NCBI GenBank assembly: GCA_001051155.2
Contig: JYIP02000006.1
Coordinates: 4,774,001 to 4,838,000, forward strand
Source: Chrysoporthe austroafricana
Taxonomy: Eukaryota > Ascomycota > Sordariomycetes > Diaporthales > Cryphonectriaceae
DNA: 64,000 nucleotides
Direction: 5' to 3'
Part shown: in pieces, positions 11,501 to 23,708 of the stretch
Layout of the letters: the number at the start of each line of letters is the position of its first letter
Numbering within the stretch: the first letter of the stretch is position 1
The notes under the pieces: generated by a model
What the model was told of the DNA's origin: nothing
Seen by the model: the letters and a program-made list of their open reading frames with translations, nothing else
Databases searched by the model: none
Program-made: the position numbers and the translations under genes

Positions 11501-13085
11501 ATAATGCATTCGGATTACAAGAACCTTATAACATTCATAACTACTAAAGTCTTAAATAAATAATAAATCAGATAGGCAGAATTCCTCTCGCAATTCGATT
11601 TGAAAATTATCTATTGCAAAGGATTCGAAAATAGCAAAGCAAATGCATTTAGTAAACGATCAGACTATCAAAACTCAGAGCCAAAAGAATTCCAAAATAT
11701 TTTCAAACAGAATAAAAATAGCAGCCTTATAAATAAAATAAGAGAATTCAATACGATTATCAGAATTAATAGCAAATAAAGAAAGCCGGAAAATATAATT
11801 ACCGAAAAACAAAACGAATATATCAAGACTATGCATAGCGTATTAGTATATAGCTATTAAGAGATCAGAGCTATTTACGAAAGGATTAAGAAATACTAGA
11901 ATTTATTAGAATTCCGATAAAGAATTGAGAACATTTTACAGGAATGCGATAGCTATAAGAAGAATAAGATTGAATATTATAAGCCTTATAGATTATTCTA
12001 ACTATTCCTTATTCCAAAAACGGTTTAGCAATTTATTAATTAGGATTTCATTACTAAGCTATTTCTTTTACGAAAACCCTTAACTAAAATGTAATATAAT
12101 AGCATTCTAATAGTAATTTGCAGATTAAGCAAATATGCTTATTTCCTATTTTATAAAGAAAATAGCATAACGGAAAATCTCGCATATACGTTTTTCAGAA
12201 TAATTATAGCTAATTATAGTATATCCAAAGAAATTATTTCCGATAGAAATAGAAAATTTATATTAAACTTCTAGATTTTACTTACGAAATTATTCAAAAT
12301 ATAATAAAAAATATTTATAGCATTTTACCCGCAAATAAATAAATAAATAGAACGAATAAACCAGATTATCAAATAATATTTGCAATACTATATAAATTAC
12401 GAATAGAATAACTGAATAGAGCTATTATTACTAGCATAATTCGTATATAATAGCGCAAATATGAATACGATAAAGAAATTATTATTTTATACATTTTATA
12501 GCTATAATCCGATAGCCTATTATAATAAAATATTAGGAACAAATACGGAAATTGCGGAAAGACGAATCAGAAAGATTAAGAAAATCCAAGAAAAATTTCA
12601 GAAAGAACTGAAATTTATATAAAAAAGAATAACGAAATACGCTAACGCTAAAAAGATTGAAAGACTAATCTTATAAGAAAGAAATAAAGTTTATCTTATT
12701 CGACAGAAAAAATATATCAGAATAATAAGACCTTCTTATTCGTTAGATTATAAGAAACTAAAACTATTCAAAATCTTAAGAAAAATCTCAAATATCAATT
12801 TCGAATTTGCATTACCCTATAAAATAAGAATCTATCCGGTATTTCATATTTTATTTCTCGAACTAGTACTAATATCGACCAAAACAGATAAAATTATCCA
12901 AATTGAAAGTAATAAACTAGAATACGAAATCGAATAAATCCTTAAATACTGCAAACCAGATTACAACCCTAAATACCTCGTTAAATAGAAAAGCTATCCA
13001 GCAAACGAAAACTTATAAAAACTAAGAAATAACTTACGAAATATATTTCAAATATTAGCAAACTATTTGGATAAATAATAGCGAA
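8541..13085 (+). pseudogene. pol of element B: protease, RT, RNase H, integrase, chromodomain
   Basis: One degenerate plus-strand reading. Protease: LLDNSA at 9536-9553 where DSGA is expected. RT: LYINYQQFNN, IMPFGLTNALVSFQ and YFDN at 10859-10870, where YxDD is expected. RNase H: ETDISNYALSGQL and SDYKNLITF. Integrase: ECDSYKKNK (zinc-binding), SRLSKYAYF, EIISDRNRKF. Chromodomain: YEIE..KYLVK..YPANENL at about 12930-13020, which would guide insertion to marked chromatin. Stops at Gln and Trp positions and the lost catalytic Asp leave it dead. Confidence 0.88.
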
Positions 13086-13131
13086 AAAAGGCTAGCGGTT
13101 AAAAGGACAATAAGTCGGAAAGGCTTACTAA

Positions 13132-13659
13132 TTAACCGGAAAAATAATCAATACCGGAAAAACTAGCTATATTTTCAGACTTGGCTTCCAAACTAATAAC
13201 GGACCAGTTAATATTAGGGCCAAACTATTATAAAATAGCATCTAGATTAAAACTTTTAAAAAAGAGACTTTCAAGGACCAGGACTTCCGCAGTACGACAT
13301 TCTGCCTCGGCAATACGATATTCCTTTTCAGCTTTTTCGGCTTTTATACATTCTAGCTCTTCCATATCCGTAATACCCCGGCAAACAGTACGTATTATTT
13401 TCTCAAACTATATGCATTTCTATTTTCGCAAACGTTCAATTTCTAGAACAGTATCGCGCAATCATTCTTCGGCCGATTCAAGATAATCCTTAAAATGCTA
13501 ATATTGAATGCCGATCTTCCGGATCTCGGCAGCAGAAAGGCCTTGCATATCGTAACGAGAACGCTCTAACCGGATATATTCAGCATACCGAGAAAAATCA
13601 AAAGGCGAAACCTGGCATATCGCGATATTACGACTCTCGCAAAAAGAATAAGAAAGCAT
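13132..13659 (-). pseudogene. Antisense Zn-cluster/coiled-coil ORF of element B
   Basis: A 176-codon frame on the strand opposite to pol, between the chromodomain and the 3' LTR. It is the same length as the copy in G and close to those in A (171) and H (169). N-terminus: MLSYSFCESRNIAICQVS, where two expected Cys are intact and others read Tyr, consistent with G-to-A changes. A charged helical region follows (GITDMEELECIKAEKAEKE), predicted coiled coil. The C-terminus ends FSG. I know similar small proteins from many ascomycete gene sets as hypothetical proteins; the function is unknown. Two interior stops fall at TAG/TAA. Confidence 0.7.
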
Positions 13660-13846
13660 TTCCATAGCATTCCGGAAAATAAGAAATAGCAAGGAATCTT
13701 TCTTTTTGATTCTTTCGGAACGGGATAACGAACGGGTTTTAATAACCTTAAGAAATATTCTGATTAAGAAAGCATAAGAATATATATAAGAACAAAATCC
13801 ATTTACGAAAAGATTTTCGGGACGAAAACTTATAGGAAAAGGATAA

Positions 13847-14346
13847 TATTATAAACTAGCAAATAATTCGGACCCTATAAACGAATCGAAATAAGGAAGA
13901 ACTAAGCATGCTAAAAACTAACTACTATAATTATATAATCAGGGTTAGGGTTAATTTCATTAATAAGGATAGATAGTTATAGATATAAATTATCCAGAAG
14001 AAATGGCAAGGACGGATAGCTATGGATATAAATTATCCAGAAAAAATGGCAAGGATGGATAGCTATAGATATAAGTTATCCAGAAGTATCCCTTAAGAAA
14101 GCATAATAACAGGAAGAGGATATAAGGATAGGGTATTCCCCTGAATAGATAAATTATTAGAGAATTCTCTAATTATCAATCTAAGTATCAATTGGACCCT
14201 ATTATTGATAGCTGCATTGGCTTATAAATATTGCGATATTCAGTAAACCCGTCTTGAAGCTTAAGGCCGTATTTGGTATTGCTCTTGTTAGCATAAACCC
14301 TTTGACTTTACAGTATATCTTAGGATTTGCTGCAGCGTTTATAATA
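13847..14346 (+). repeat. 3' LTR of element B
   Basis: 500 bp, starts TATTATAAACTAGC, ends TTTATAATA, followed by the CAAGA duplication. Contains CAGGGTTAGGGTTAA and the three 43-bp units (13968-14092). Confidence 0.92.
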
Positions 14347-14351
14347 CAAGA

Positions 14352-15290
14352 GGATTTTCGACTCTTTCGAGGGATTCGAAAAGGCTATTAAGGAAGCCTT
14401 TGGAAACCCAGATAAGAGGCGTACCGCAAAACGATAACTAATAAACTTCAAACAAACCAAGTCTGTTTCGGAATATTTCGCAAAGTTCAGACAGATTAAT
14501 ACTTGTCTCAATTGGGAAGACGAACCTATAATAATTCAGTTTTACGAAAGATTGAAAAAAGGAATGAAGGACGAGCTCTCAAAGTCCGATAAGCCCGACG
14601 AATTCTCGGAATTCGCTGCTATAGCCGTCCGAATCGATAATCGACTTTTTGAGAAATAGCAAGAACGCTCAAAGAAAGGAAGAAACCAGCTATAGAAATT
14701 CAAACCCTAGCAGCCCAACGTTAATAGGAAATACTAGGGCAAGAAGAAGCATTACGGCATTTCTCAGAATAGTAGCACTTACGCTAGACCTATAGAGCTC
14801 GACGCTATAAATCGCGATAACCGCAGCGTACGAAACAACAAGGCATGCTTCAATTGCAGCAAGCCGGGATATTTCGTACGCGATTGCAAGCAACCCAAGA
14901 AACCCAGATAGCAGCCAGTTCAAAAAGGACGATAGGCGAATATTGCAAGGCGATAGGAACCCAATTAACTAAGCAATAACTATTTACCCGAGCAAACGAC
15001 AGACCCTATCGCTTACAAATATCTCAACTGGACATTTTGTTACAATAACGGATACTTATCGTACTTCGCGGAAAAGGAAAGCTCAGAATAGTTTCCCAAA
15101 AAGCTTAAAGAAAAGAAGCAATTTGCTATAGGACGATATAGTCCACTCTATAATATAGTCTTACAAAATAGCGATTCAGACTATTCGCCCAATCCGATAG
15201 ATAACCAACCAATAGACAATTAGTCGGGAGAAGTCCAATTGGCAAAAGAAGATAGAAGAGAATTCTTTCTAGGGCATTAGATATAGCTCT
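14352..15290 (+). pseudogene. gag of element A, 3' part with zinc knuckle
   Basis: Continues the gag frame from 6868: directly after the second CAAGA it reads RIFDSFEGFEKAIKEAFGNP, the usual gag region before the zinc knuckle. The knuckle at about 14848-14889 is CFNCSKPGYFVRDC, with Tyr where His is expected (CAT to TAT). Gln-type stops recur (for example at 14440). The exact gag/pol boundary is not resolved. Confidence 0.83.
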
Positions 15291-18200
15291 TTGCTAAAAA
15301 ATCGGATTCGGGAAAAGCGGTATCAGAAATGCTTGAGCATGAAAACTTACCAGATAGGCAGCCAAGCGCATTACTACAACCAGAAATTCCCAAATCAGAA
15401 AGTAACGGCATCAATTATATACAAGCAGTACTTAAATAGCTTATACAAAAAGGACTAGCCAAATATACTATCAGGGCATAACGACTCAAGGATATCTTTA
15501 CTTACATTCCTTTCCAGGAAGCAAAAGCTTTTAGGCATAAAGACCCGAGAATCGCTTATTACTACCAAAGATATTATAAAATCGCGTAGATCTCTTGTAT
15601 ATATTACAGCTGCTAATTATATTTCCAGGACAAAGTAGGGAACGACTGTTTCCTAATCCGAAAGCAAGACGAAATTGTTCCGATATTTGAAGAAAGCAGT
15701 ATCAGGTTTATAAAGAAACTTGATTACGACTAGGGATATGCTCGGATTGGATATCCAGATAATTTCCTAGAAGAATGTATTAATAAGCATATCAAGTAAT
15801 AGCAATGCACTATTAGGACTTGTAATATCCATATGCAAAAGAAAGCAAATACGTAATATAGTATTCAAGATCAAAAGAGGAGATATTAGTACGGGCATTA
15901 GCAAGCAAGGAGATTCGCTAAATAAGCAATTCAATCCCCAAAAGAAGGAAATCGCTCGTAAGGGACGACGAACGATTAGGATTAACGAGGTCCTTATGCA
16001 TAATAATTAAGAAAGACTATGCATACATTATGTTCGATACGGTTATTAACGGACGGAAATATTACGCATTATTAGATAGTAGCGCCCAAAGAAACTATAT
16101 TTTATTACGAATAGTCAATACGGCATAAATACTGTAGCAGTATAAAGAAAAACCTTATACCCTTAGCACTATAGAAGGAAAACCTGTCTTGTATAACCAA
16201 GGTATTATAAATACGGAAACTAATTATCTGCCTATATTTATCCGAGGCTTTACGATATATATTACTTTTGATATTACAGATACGGTATATTACGCGCTGA
16301 TTTTAGGATTTCCTTAGCTTAAAAAGCATAACCCTCGAATCGATTAAATTACTGGCCAGATTTCTTAGGAATAAGCCGTACTTAGAAAGATAGTTACGAT
16401 TAAAAGCGAAAGGCGAAATCTAGTTATTGAGCATAACCCAGAAAGAAAGCATTCAAACGGACTTATATATACTTCCAAATCGGCAGAAACCGATAGCTTA
16501 TGGAAAAGGATTACGAAACCTTCAAATCTTCAGATACGGATTGAAAACGGATCAAGCATACCAATAGACAGAAGCCAATTACGAAAGAAAAGCATATTAC
16601 AGAGCAACAAATATAGACTTTGGAACTATAAAGAAATCAGTCTTACGAAAAAAGGAACTAATAGGCTACGACGGATTATAAACTCGGATTTAGCTCGCCT
16701 TAGGATAAGACGAAACAGATCGGGATACGATATGTTTAATAGCCTATAGGAAAACAAGCCAATACCCCAAAACGAGAAGAAAAACGCTTAACGGTATCTA
16801 TTATTCTTCCAGATAGCAGAAATAGACGAAAGACTTATACCAATATTCGCTAGCGTTCCAAAAGAATATTAAGAATTTACAAACTTATTCTCAGGAAAGT
16901 TCAAGAACGGATTCCCAGAATACGGACTATTCGATTACGAAATCCTTCTGAAAGAAAGGATTTAACCAGGATTCCAGCCAATTTATAGCCTGAATAAGGC
17001 AGAACTCGAGGCATTCCGGAAATACTTAGACAAAAACCTCAAACGAGGATATATCAGACCCTTAAGATCTCTAGCAGAATATCCTATTATATTTATACCC
17101 AAGAAAAATAGCAAGCTTAAGCTTTGCATAAACTATAGACAGCTTAACAATATTATTATTAAGAATTAATACCCCTTACTACTTATCAAAAAGCTTAAGG
17201 ATCGATTATATAGCGCACAATAGTTTATAGCACTTGACCTTAAGGAAAGTTACTATTATATACGTATCAAGGAAGGAAAAGAATGGAAAATAGCTTTCAG
17301 GATTCGCTACGGATACTTTGAATACCAGATTATGCCTTTTAGATTAACTAACGCACTTGCGTCTTTCCAAGAAATAATCAATTACGTCTTATGCGAACAT
17401 CTCAATATTTTCGTTATCGCCTATTTCGATAATATCCTTATTTATTCCAAAGATTATAAAGAATACAAAAAGCATATACGAACGATTCTACAAACGCTTC
17501 AGGATAATAAACTCTTAATAGAACTAATTAAGAGCTACTTTCATATCCAGAAAATTGATTATCTCGGATATACTATTAAGCCAGGCCATATACGCATGCA
17601 GAAAGATAAGATCGAAACATTGCGCAACTAGCTAACCCCTAAAACAGTTAAGGATATCAGAGCATTCCTCGGATACGTAAACTTCTATTGATAATTCATT
17701 AGCAACTATTCGGTAATTGCCAAACTATTAACGAACTTAACCAAGAAGAGCGAAACGTTCCGATAGGATAAGGAAGAGCAAGAAGCTTTTAAAGCAATTA
17801 AGGCCAAAATCGCGAAAGACCCAGTTCTCGAAAAAGCCGACCCGATACGAGAATTCGAAATCGTACCAGATATATCAGAATACGGATATAGCGCAGAATT
17901 GATCCAGAAAAACAATTAAAGACAACTAAGATTTATAGCGAACTTTTCAAAGAAATTCAGCGGACCAAAACTACAATACGGGATTCCAAACAAAGAACTT
18001 ATAGCAATAGTATACGCATTCCAGGAATAGCAATACTATCTAATCGGAACGAAATTACTAATCAAGGTATTTACGGACTATAAGAATTTCATAATATTTA
18101 CTATAACCAAAGTTCTTAATAAACGACAAATTCGATAGGCAGAGTTTCTCTCTCAGTTCGATATCAAAATTATCCATATCGCAAGAAAAGATAATACTAG

Positions 18201-19680
18201 AACAGATGCTCTTAGCAAATAATTAGATTTCCGACCAGATACGGAAATCGAAAAATAGATATTCCTTAGCATAGATAAGAATAGCAACCTTATACAAATA
18301 CGAGAAATCAATGCAATACTCAGGATTGCATATTAGGGAAAGAACCCAGAAGATATAATTCTAGCGGAACAGGACGAATATATCAGGGATGTATACAGCG
18401 CACCCGCATACGGATACCAGAGAATCAGGGCAACTTACGAGAGAATCCGGAAATATTAAAACTTTCCAGGATTTAAGAAAAGGATAGAAGATATCCTTAG
18501 GATATGCAATAGCTGCAAGAAGAATAAGGCAAAACGATATAAGCCTTACGGACTATTGCAACCTTTGCCGGTATTTATAGCTATTTGGCAATCAATTAGC
18601 CTGGATTTCATTATTAAGCTACCCCTTTTACGAGAACCTTTAACTAGAATGCAATTCGATAGCATTTTAATAGTGATTTGCAAATTAAGCAAATACGCTT
18701 ACTTTCTACTTTACAAGAAAAGCAATACGGCAGAAGAACTCGTATATATATTCTTCAGAACTATAATAGCCAATTACGGGATGCTATAAGAACTTATCTC
18801 AAATAAAAACAGGAAGTTCGCATTATATTTCTGGATATTATTTATAAAACAGTTCGGAATTGCATATAAGATATCAACCGCATTCTATCCGCAAACAAAC
18901 GGACAGACAGAACGAACTAACTAAATCATAAAACAATATTTCAAGCATTACGTTAACCAAGAGCAGAATAACTAAGTTAAACTGCTATTATTAGCACAAT
19001 TCGCATATAATAATGCAAATACCAATATTACGAAAGTTTCATTATTCTACGCGCTCTACGGATATAACCCAATAGCTTACTATGAAATATTACTAGGGGC
19101 AAATGCAGAAGCTGCAAAGAAAAAGGCGCTCAGATTTAGAAAAATTAGGGAAGGACTATAATCAGAACTCGCATTTATCCAGGAACGTATAACTCGGTAC
19201 GCAAATTCTAAAAGGATTGAAAGACCAATCCTATAGGAAGGAGATAAAGTCTATCTTATTAGAAAGAAAGATTATATCAAAACTAAGAAACTATCGCACA
19301 AGCTTAATTACAAAAAGCTTGGACTTTTTAAAATTCTCAGATAAATATTACTAGTTAACTACGAATTCGAACTACTTTATAGAATAAGACTATACCCGAT
19401 TTTCCATATCTTACTACTCGAACCTGCGGCTAGAAATGCTAAAACAGATAATACTATCGAAATGGAAAGATTAGAAAAGGAATACGAAATCGAAAGAATT
19501 CTCAAATACAGAGGCACGGAAATAATACGGGAATATCTTATCAAATGGAAAGGCTACCTAGCAAGCGAAAATTTATAGGAACCTAAGGAAAACCTCTCAA
19601 ACGTATAGCGAATACTTCAGATATACTGGCAGAAGCAAGACCAGTAGCCCGCAAACCAGGAAAACCGTTCCGACCCAGAA
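15291..19680 (+). pseudogene. pol of element A: protease, RT, RNase H, integrase, chromodomain
   Basis: Protease around 16000-16340: ALLDSSAQ at 16066-16089, where DSGA is expected. RT about 16990-17640: KLCINYRQLNNIIIKN, GYFEYQIMPFRLTNALASFQ, YFDNILIYS at 17422-17448 with Asn for the second catalytic Asp. RNase H about 17700-18230. Integrase about 18380-19330: ICNSCKKNK, ISLDFIIKLP, STAFYPQTNGQTERTNQ; the second acidic site reads SNKNRKF where SDRDRKF is usual. Chromodomain 19480-19620: YEIERILKYRG, EYLIKWKGYLASENL. Better preserved than B, but still with many TAA/TAG. Confidence 0.9.
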
Positions 19681-19691
19681 CGAAAACCAGA

Positions 19692-20204
19692 TTAATAACC
19701 AGTCAATAAACCGGCCATATTTCCCAACCCACTAACCTTAAAGATACTCAGGTCCATTGCGGACCAATTAATTTCATCCATATTAATACTAAGGAAACCC
19801 TTAGAGAGCGGCCCTTCGGGCACTAACGCCTTAATACCCCGGTTAGCCTTTTCGGCAGCCAGGCATTCCGCCTCAGCCTCTTCCTTCTCCAGACATTCCA
19901 ATTCTTCTACGTTATTAATACTACGACATACCGCTCGTATCATTTTGTTATACCAATTACGCTTCACCTTCCGTTAACAAAGGATACGCGCATTCAGGAC
20001 CGCGGCTTCCTTCTCAAGCAATTCCAATTCAGACTCAAGCTGATAATGCTTAGCGGCCACTTTGTTAAATTGAGCAGGCGTAAGACTATAAGCATCGCAA
20101 TTCGAAAGATTGAAGCGAATACAAGTCAAGCAGCGAATCGATTCGGAATCTGCCAGACGATAATCCCTTTCCAGGTTACGAGATTTGCAATAAGAGCAAG
20201 GCAT
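19692..20204 (-). pseudogene. Antisense Zn-cluster/coiled-coil ORF of element A (best preserved copy)
   Basis: A 171-codon frame on the strand opposite to pol, with a single stop (TAA at codon 77). It begins MPCSYCKSRNLERDY and continues CLTCIRFNLSNCD. With the Tyr read as an original Cys, the spacing is C-X2-C-X8-C-X9-C-X2-C-X7-C, similar to a Zn2Cys6 cluster. Then come LESELELLEKEAAVLNARI and NNVEELECLEKEEAEAE, strongly coiled-coil-like. The C-terminus holds the short shared motif INWS and ends LLTGY. The same frame is present at the same place in B, G and H. It could be a regulator made from the antisense strand of the 3' end; no function is shown. Confidence 0.75.
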
Positions 20205-20387
20205 AAGGACTGACTTTCCGTTAAAAGCAACCGCATTGAAAAGAGAAGCCTTTTATTCAGCTCGGGAAGGTTTTGCAATACGAGAACCAATAACTCTATT
20301 CGATATTTCGATTAGGAAAGCATAATAACATGCATGAAAGATAAAAGAAAAAACTTATAGAAGATCGTTAGGAATAACGATCTATAA

Positions 20388-20398
20388 GAAGGAAATAA
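20388..20398 (+). other. Polypurine tract of element A with adjacent hairpin
   Basis: GAAGGAAATAA directly precedes the 3' LTR, where plus-strand priming would occur. Just upstream (about 20361-20382) AGATCGTTA and TAACGATCT form a 9-bp inverted repeat with a 4-base loop. A similar inverted repeat precedes the end of element D. Confidence 0.6.
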
Positions 20399-20855
20399 TA
20401 TTATAACCCATCTAATATGCATGTTACGATAAAGAAAATAGCGCAGTATCCAGGCTACCCGGAACGGATTCCCAAAAGCCGAGAGTCCAATATTCTAGTG
20501 CAAACTCATAAATGAGCCAGGATTATATAACCCAGGGTTAGGGTTATGGATCGATAGAATCAGTATCGATCTTATTAGATCGATAGGCTCGATATCGATC
20601 CAGTCGATCTAGGGCTAAAAAGCTGGATATATAAGGATATATTCATTACAAGTAGATAGACTTAGTATATAGCTTTTCAGTTATCAATCTAAGTATTATT
20701 CCTGATACAAGTAATAGCCTTACCGCTAGTGATATACTGCAGAGATATTCAGACGTTTCCGATATTCATTTTGGATTACATTTCGATACCGCTCTTGCTA
20801 GCATAAACCCTTTATATACTTGTTAAACGCTCAGGCTATGGCAGTGCTCATTATA
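20399..20855 (+). repeat. 3' LTR of element A
   Basis: 457 bp, starts TATTATAACCC, ends CATTATA, followed by the TATAA duplication. Contains CCCAGGGTTAGGGTTATGG. Confidence 0.92.
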
Positions 20856-20885
20856 TATAATGCCTTAATATACTCTTAGCGTAAT
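20856..20885 (+). repeat. F/E-family LTR, right part, between elements A and D
   Basis: TATAATGCC..CTTAGCGTAAT continues the LTR broken at 5990 (compare 27957-27997). It is cut again at 20886 by element D. Confidence 0.75.
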
Positions 20886-21359
20886 TGTTATAAATTAATA
20901 TGCAAGGCCGGGTTATAAACCCAGGATTACCCGAAAGAACTATTTAATTAATACCCCGCTCTTAAGCCTAATTATAAAACCAACCAGATGCTTATATAAG
21001 CAAGGGTTAGGGTTAGAATAGCTAGGATAGCTAAGCTATCCAGGCTATTCTAACTGAAAACCTGGATATATAAAGACAGAATATTTATTAAATAGATTAC
21101 TATAACTCTTTAATCGTAAATCTAAATACTATTTGGACTTTAAATATCGTTCAAGTAATAGCCGCTTTAAGCTTATAAATATTGCATTACTTTATTTGCA
21201 AGTATTTCGATATTCAAAGCTATATTTAATACTGCTTTTATTAATATAAACCTTTTAACTTTACAATATATCTTAGGATTTGCTATAGCGTTTATAATAT
21301 TTTCACGACTCTTATTTAAGAACGGTTTAGTATATACCCTTTAAGCAATATTCGAAATA

Positions 21360-22330
21360 CAATAGCGCCTTAAATACCGTTTTTTTTTAGCAATACGGCT
21401 TTTCAGAAAAAAGCCTCTATCCTTACTAACGAATAATTCTAGTAACAAAATATAGCCCTATACTAGCAACTTAAAGAAATCAAGAATAAAATCTTCCGTT
21501 TTAATGCTTTTCAGCAAGCTAAAGCTTTCAAGCTTGATAAGCTTAAGCTTTATAAAAGCATTCGAAAGGACTTCCAAGCCTTCTTAATTCAATTCAAGGC
21601 TTATTTCAAGCATTATAGTACCCAGTTCAAGACTATTTACGACAAGATCGATTTCGCGGGAAATTGTTTTGAAAGAACCGCTTTCCAGTAATAAAAACCA
21701 ACTTTCTGTAATTATCTAAATAATAGCGAAAACTTTCGTTCCGAAAATACCAAACGCATTTTCTAGCATTATGCTAATTTCGAATTAGCCTTTATTAAAA
21801 TATTTAAAAACCCGGACGAATAATATATTGCAATACGATAATTAAAAGCATTCCGATAAACGGGCTTAGCTGCAAACTATATGGCTAAGTTTAGATAAAT
21901 CGTAGCTTATTTGGATTACGAAAACGAACTTTTTATGGATATTTATTATGCAAGATTTAAGGAAAAAATTAAAAAATAAACTTTATAAAGAAAACCGACC
22001 TGAAAAATTCAATAAGTTTATTAATAAAGCGGTTCGTATTAACAATTAACTTTACGAATACTAGCAATAACGGCAAAAGAACTATAGCAATATCTTGAAA
22101 TATTAATCCAATTCGGGAAAACGCAAATTCTAATAGAAAAACCGGAATAGTATAGCTTATTTAAATATAATACATATTAAGCTTATAAAACTAAATACCT
22201 TTATATGCGAATAACGCAAAAGGGTTATTTGTTATAATTATAGCAAAAAAGGCTATATTGCATACAATTATTATTAAAAAAGAAAAAAGCGAGAATAGAA
22301 ATTAGTTTTAGAAAAATAAATTAGTATTGC
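21360..22330 (+). pseudogene. gag of element D
   Basis: Close to B gag: FNAFQQAKAFKLDK, DFQAFLIQFKAYFKHYSTQF, TIYDKIDFAG, AANYMAKFRQIVAYLDYE. The zinc knuckle region (about 22220-22290) is badly mutated. Many TAA/TAG. Confidence 0.75.
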
Positions 22331-22334
22331 TTAT

Positions 22335-23640
22335 TAAAGCATTCGAAAAATAATAGCGATATTTAATCGAAATAAAATATTAGATTATAATATATTCGAA
22401 TTACAAAAATCTAATAATGTTTATAACTATAAAAATCTTGAATAAGCGACAAATCCGATAAATAGAATTCTTATTGTAATTCGACTTGAAAATTATTTAT
22501 TATAAAGGATCCGAAAATAGCAGAGCAAATATATTTAGCAAACGATTAGATTATTAAGATATAAAAGCCAAAGAATTTCAGAATATCTTCCGACAAGATA
22601 AAAATAGCAATTTTATAAACGAAACCAGAAGATTCGATATAATTATCAAAGTTAGCAATAACGAAAAGAAATTAGAAAATATAATCCCGGAAAAATAAAA
22701 TAAATATATCAGAACTATATATAATATACCGGCATACGGCTACTAAAGAATCAAAGCTATATACAAAAAAATCAAAAGATATTAAAACTTTCCAAAATTA
22801 AAGCAAAGAATTGAAAGAATCTTGCGAGAATGCAATAGCTATAGGAAAAACAAGACTGAATATTACAAGCCTTATAGATTGCTCTAACCGCTTCCCGTTT
22901 CAAAAATAATTTGGTAATTTATTAATTAAGATTTTATTACTAAGCTATTTCTTTTACGAAAACTCTTAATTAAAATGCAATATAATAATATTTTAATAAT
23001 AATTTGCAAATTAAACAAATATGCTTATTTCCTCTTTTATAAAAAAAGCAATATAGCAGAAAATCTCGTATATATATTCTTTAGAATAATTATAGCCAAT
23101 TATAGCATGCTTAAAGAAATTATTTCCGATAGAAATAGAAAATTTATATCAAATTTCTAGACTTTATTTATAAAGCTATTCGAAATATAACAAAAGATAT
23201 TCATATCATTTCACTTATAAACAGACAGATAAATAGAACGAATAAATCAAATTATTAAATAATATTTACAATATTATATAAATTACGAATAAAATAACTG
23301 AATTAACTTATTATTATTAGCATAATTCGCATATAATAATACAAATACGAATATAACGAAGAAATTATTATTCTATACATTTTACGGCTATAATTTAATA
23401 GGGTATTATAACGAATTATTAGGAATAAATGCTAAAGTAGCAGGAAAACGGATTAAGAAAATTAAGAAAATTTAAAAAGAATTTCAGAAAAAACTGAAAT
23501 TTATATAAGAAAGAATAATAAAATATGCTAACTCTAAAAAGATTAAAGGATTAATCCTATAAAAAAAGAATAAAGTTTACTTTATTTAACAAAAAGAGTA
23601 TATTAGAATAATAAAACCTTTTTATTTATTGAATTATAAA
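22335..23640 (+). pseudogene. RNase H end and integrase of element D
   Basis: Starts inside RNase H (YSNYKNLIMFITIKILNKRQ). Continues through ECNSYRKNKTEYYKPYRLL and the integrase core: IIICKLNKYAYFLFYKKSN, KEIISDRNRKFISNF, AYNNTNTNITKKLLFYTFYG. Ends before any chromodomain. Its 61-residue stretch at 22975-23160 is free of stops by chance. Confidence 0.78.
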
Positions 23641-23708
23641 CGATAAACAGAAGTTACTAGAAACCTTATAGAAGGTTATTAAGATAATAACCGATAGGAA
23701 GGAAATAA

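Larger units (their letters stand above)
6869..14346 (+). mobile_element. Element B: Ty3/gypsy chromodomain retrotransposon nested in gag of A
   Basis: LTRs of exactly 500 bp (6869-7368, 13847-14346) and a perfect 5-bp duplication CAAGA (6864-6868, 14347-14351). The ends derive from TGTTATAA..TTATAACA. Gene order as in A, including the antisense ORF before the 3' LTR. The purine tract is GGAAAAGGATAA just before 13847. Element G (53311-60229) is the same family. Heavily mutated. Confidence 0.93.
5991..20855 (+). mobile_element. Element A: Ty3/gypsy chromodomain retrotransposon, RIP-mutated, carrying element B
   Basis: Both LTRs are 457 bp (5991-6447 and 20399-20855) and a perfect 5-bp target duplication TATAA flanks the element (5986-5990, 20856-20860). 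Order: LTR, gag (split), protease, RT, RNase H, integrase, chromodomain, an antisense ORF, purine tract, LTR. Element B (6869-14346) lies inside gag; without it A is about 7.4 kb. Inactive: many TAA/TAG stops and altered catalytic residues. Target site is an F-family LTR. Confidence 0.92.
20886..23708 (+). mobile_element. Element D: internally deleted Ty3/gypsy element without 3' LTR
   Basis: 5' LTR 20886-21299 (414 bp; starts TGTTATAAATTAATATGC, ends TTTATAATA, contains AAGGGTTAGGGTTAG). Gag follows, then the frame jumps at about 22335 straight into the RNase H part of pol. Relative to B about 3 kb (protease, RT) is absent. Integrase follows to about 23640. The purine tract GGAAGGAAATAA ends at 23708; then, where a 3' LTR should begin, unrelated GC-normal DNA starts. 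Confidence 0.85.
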
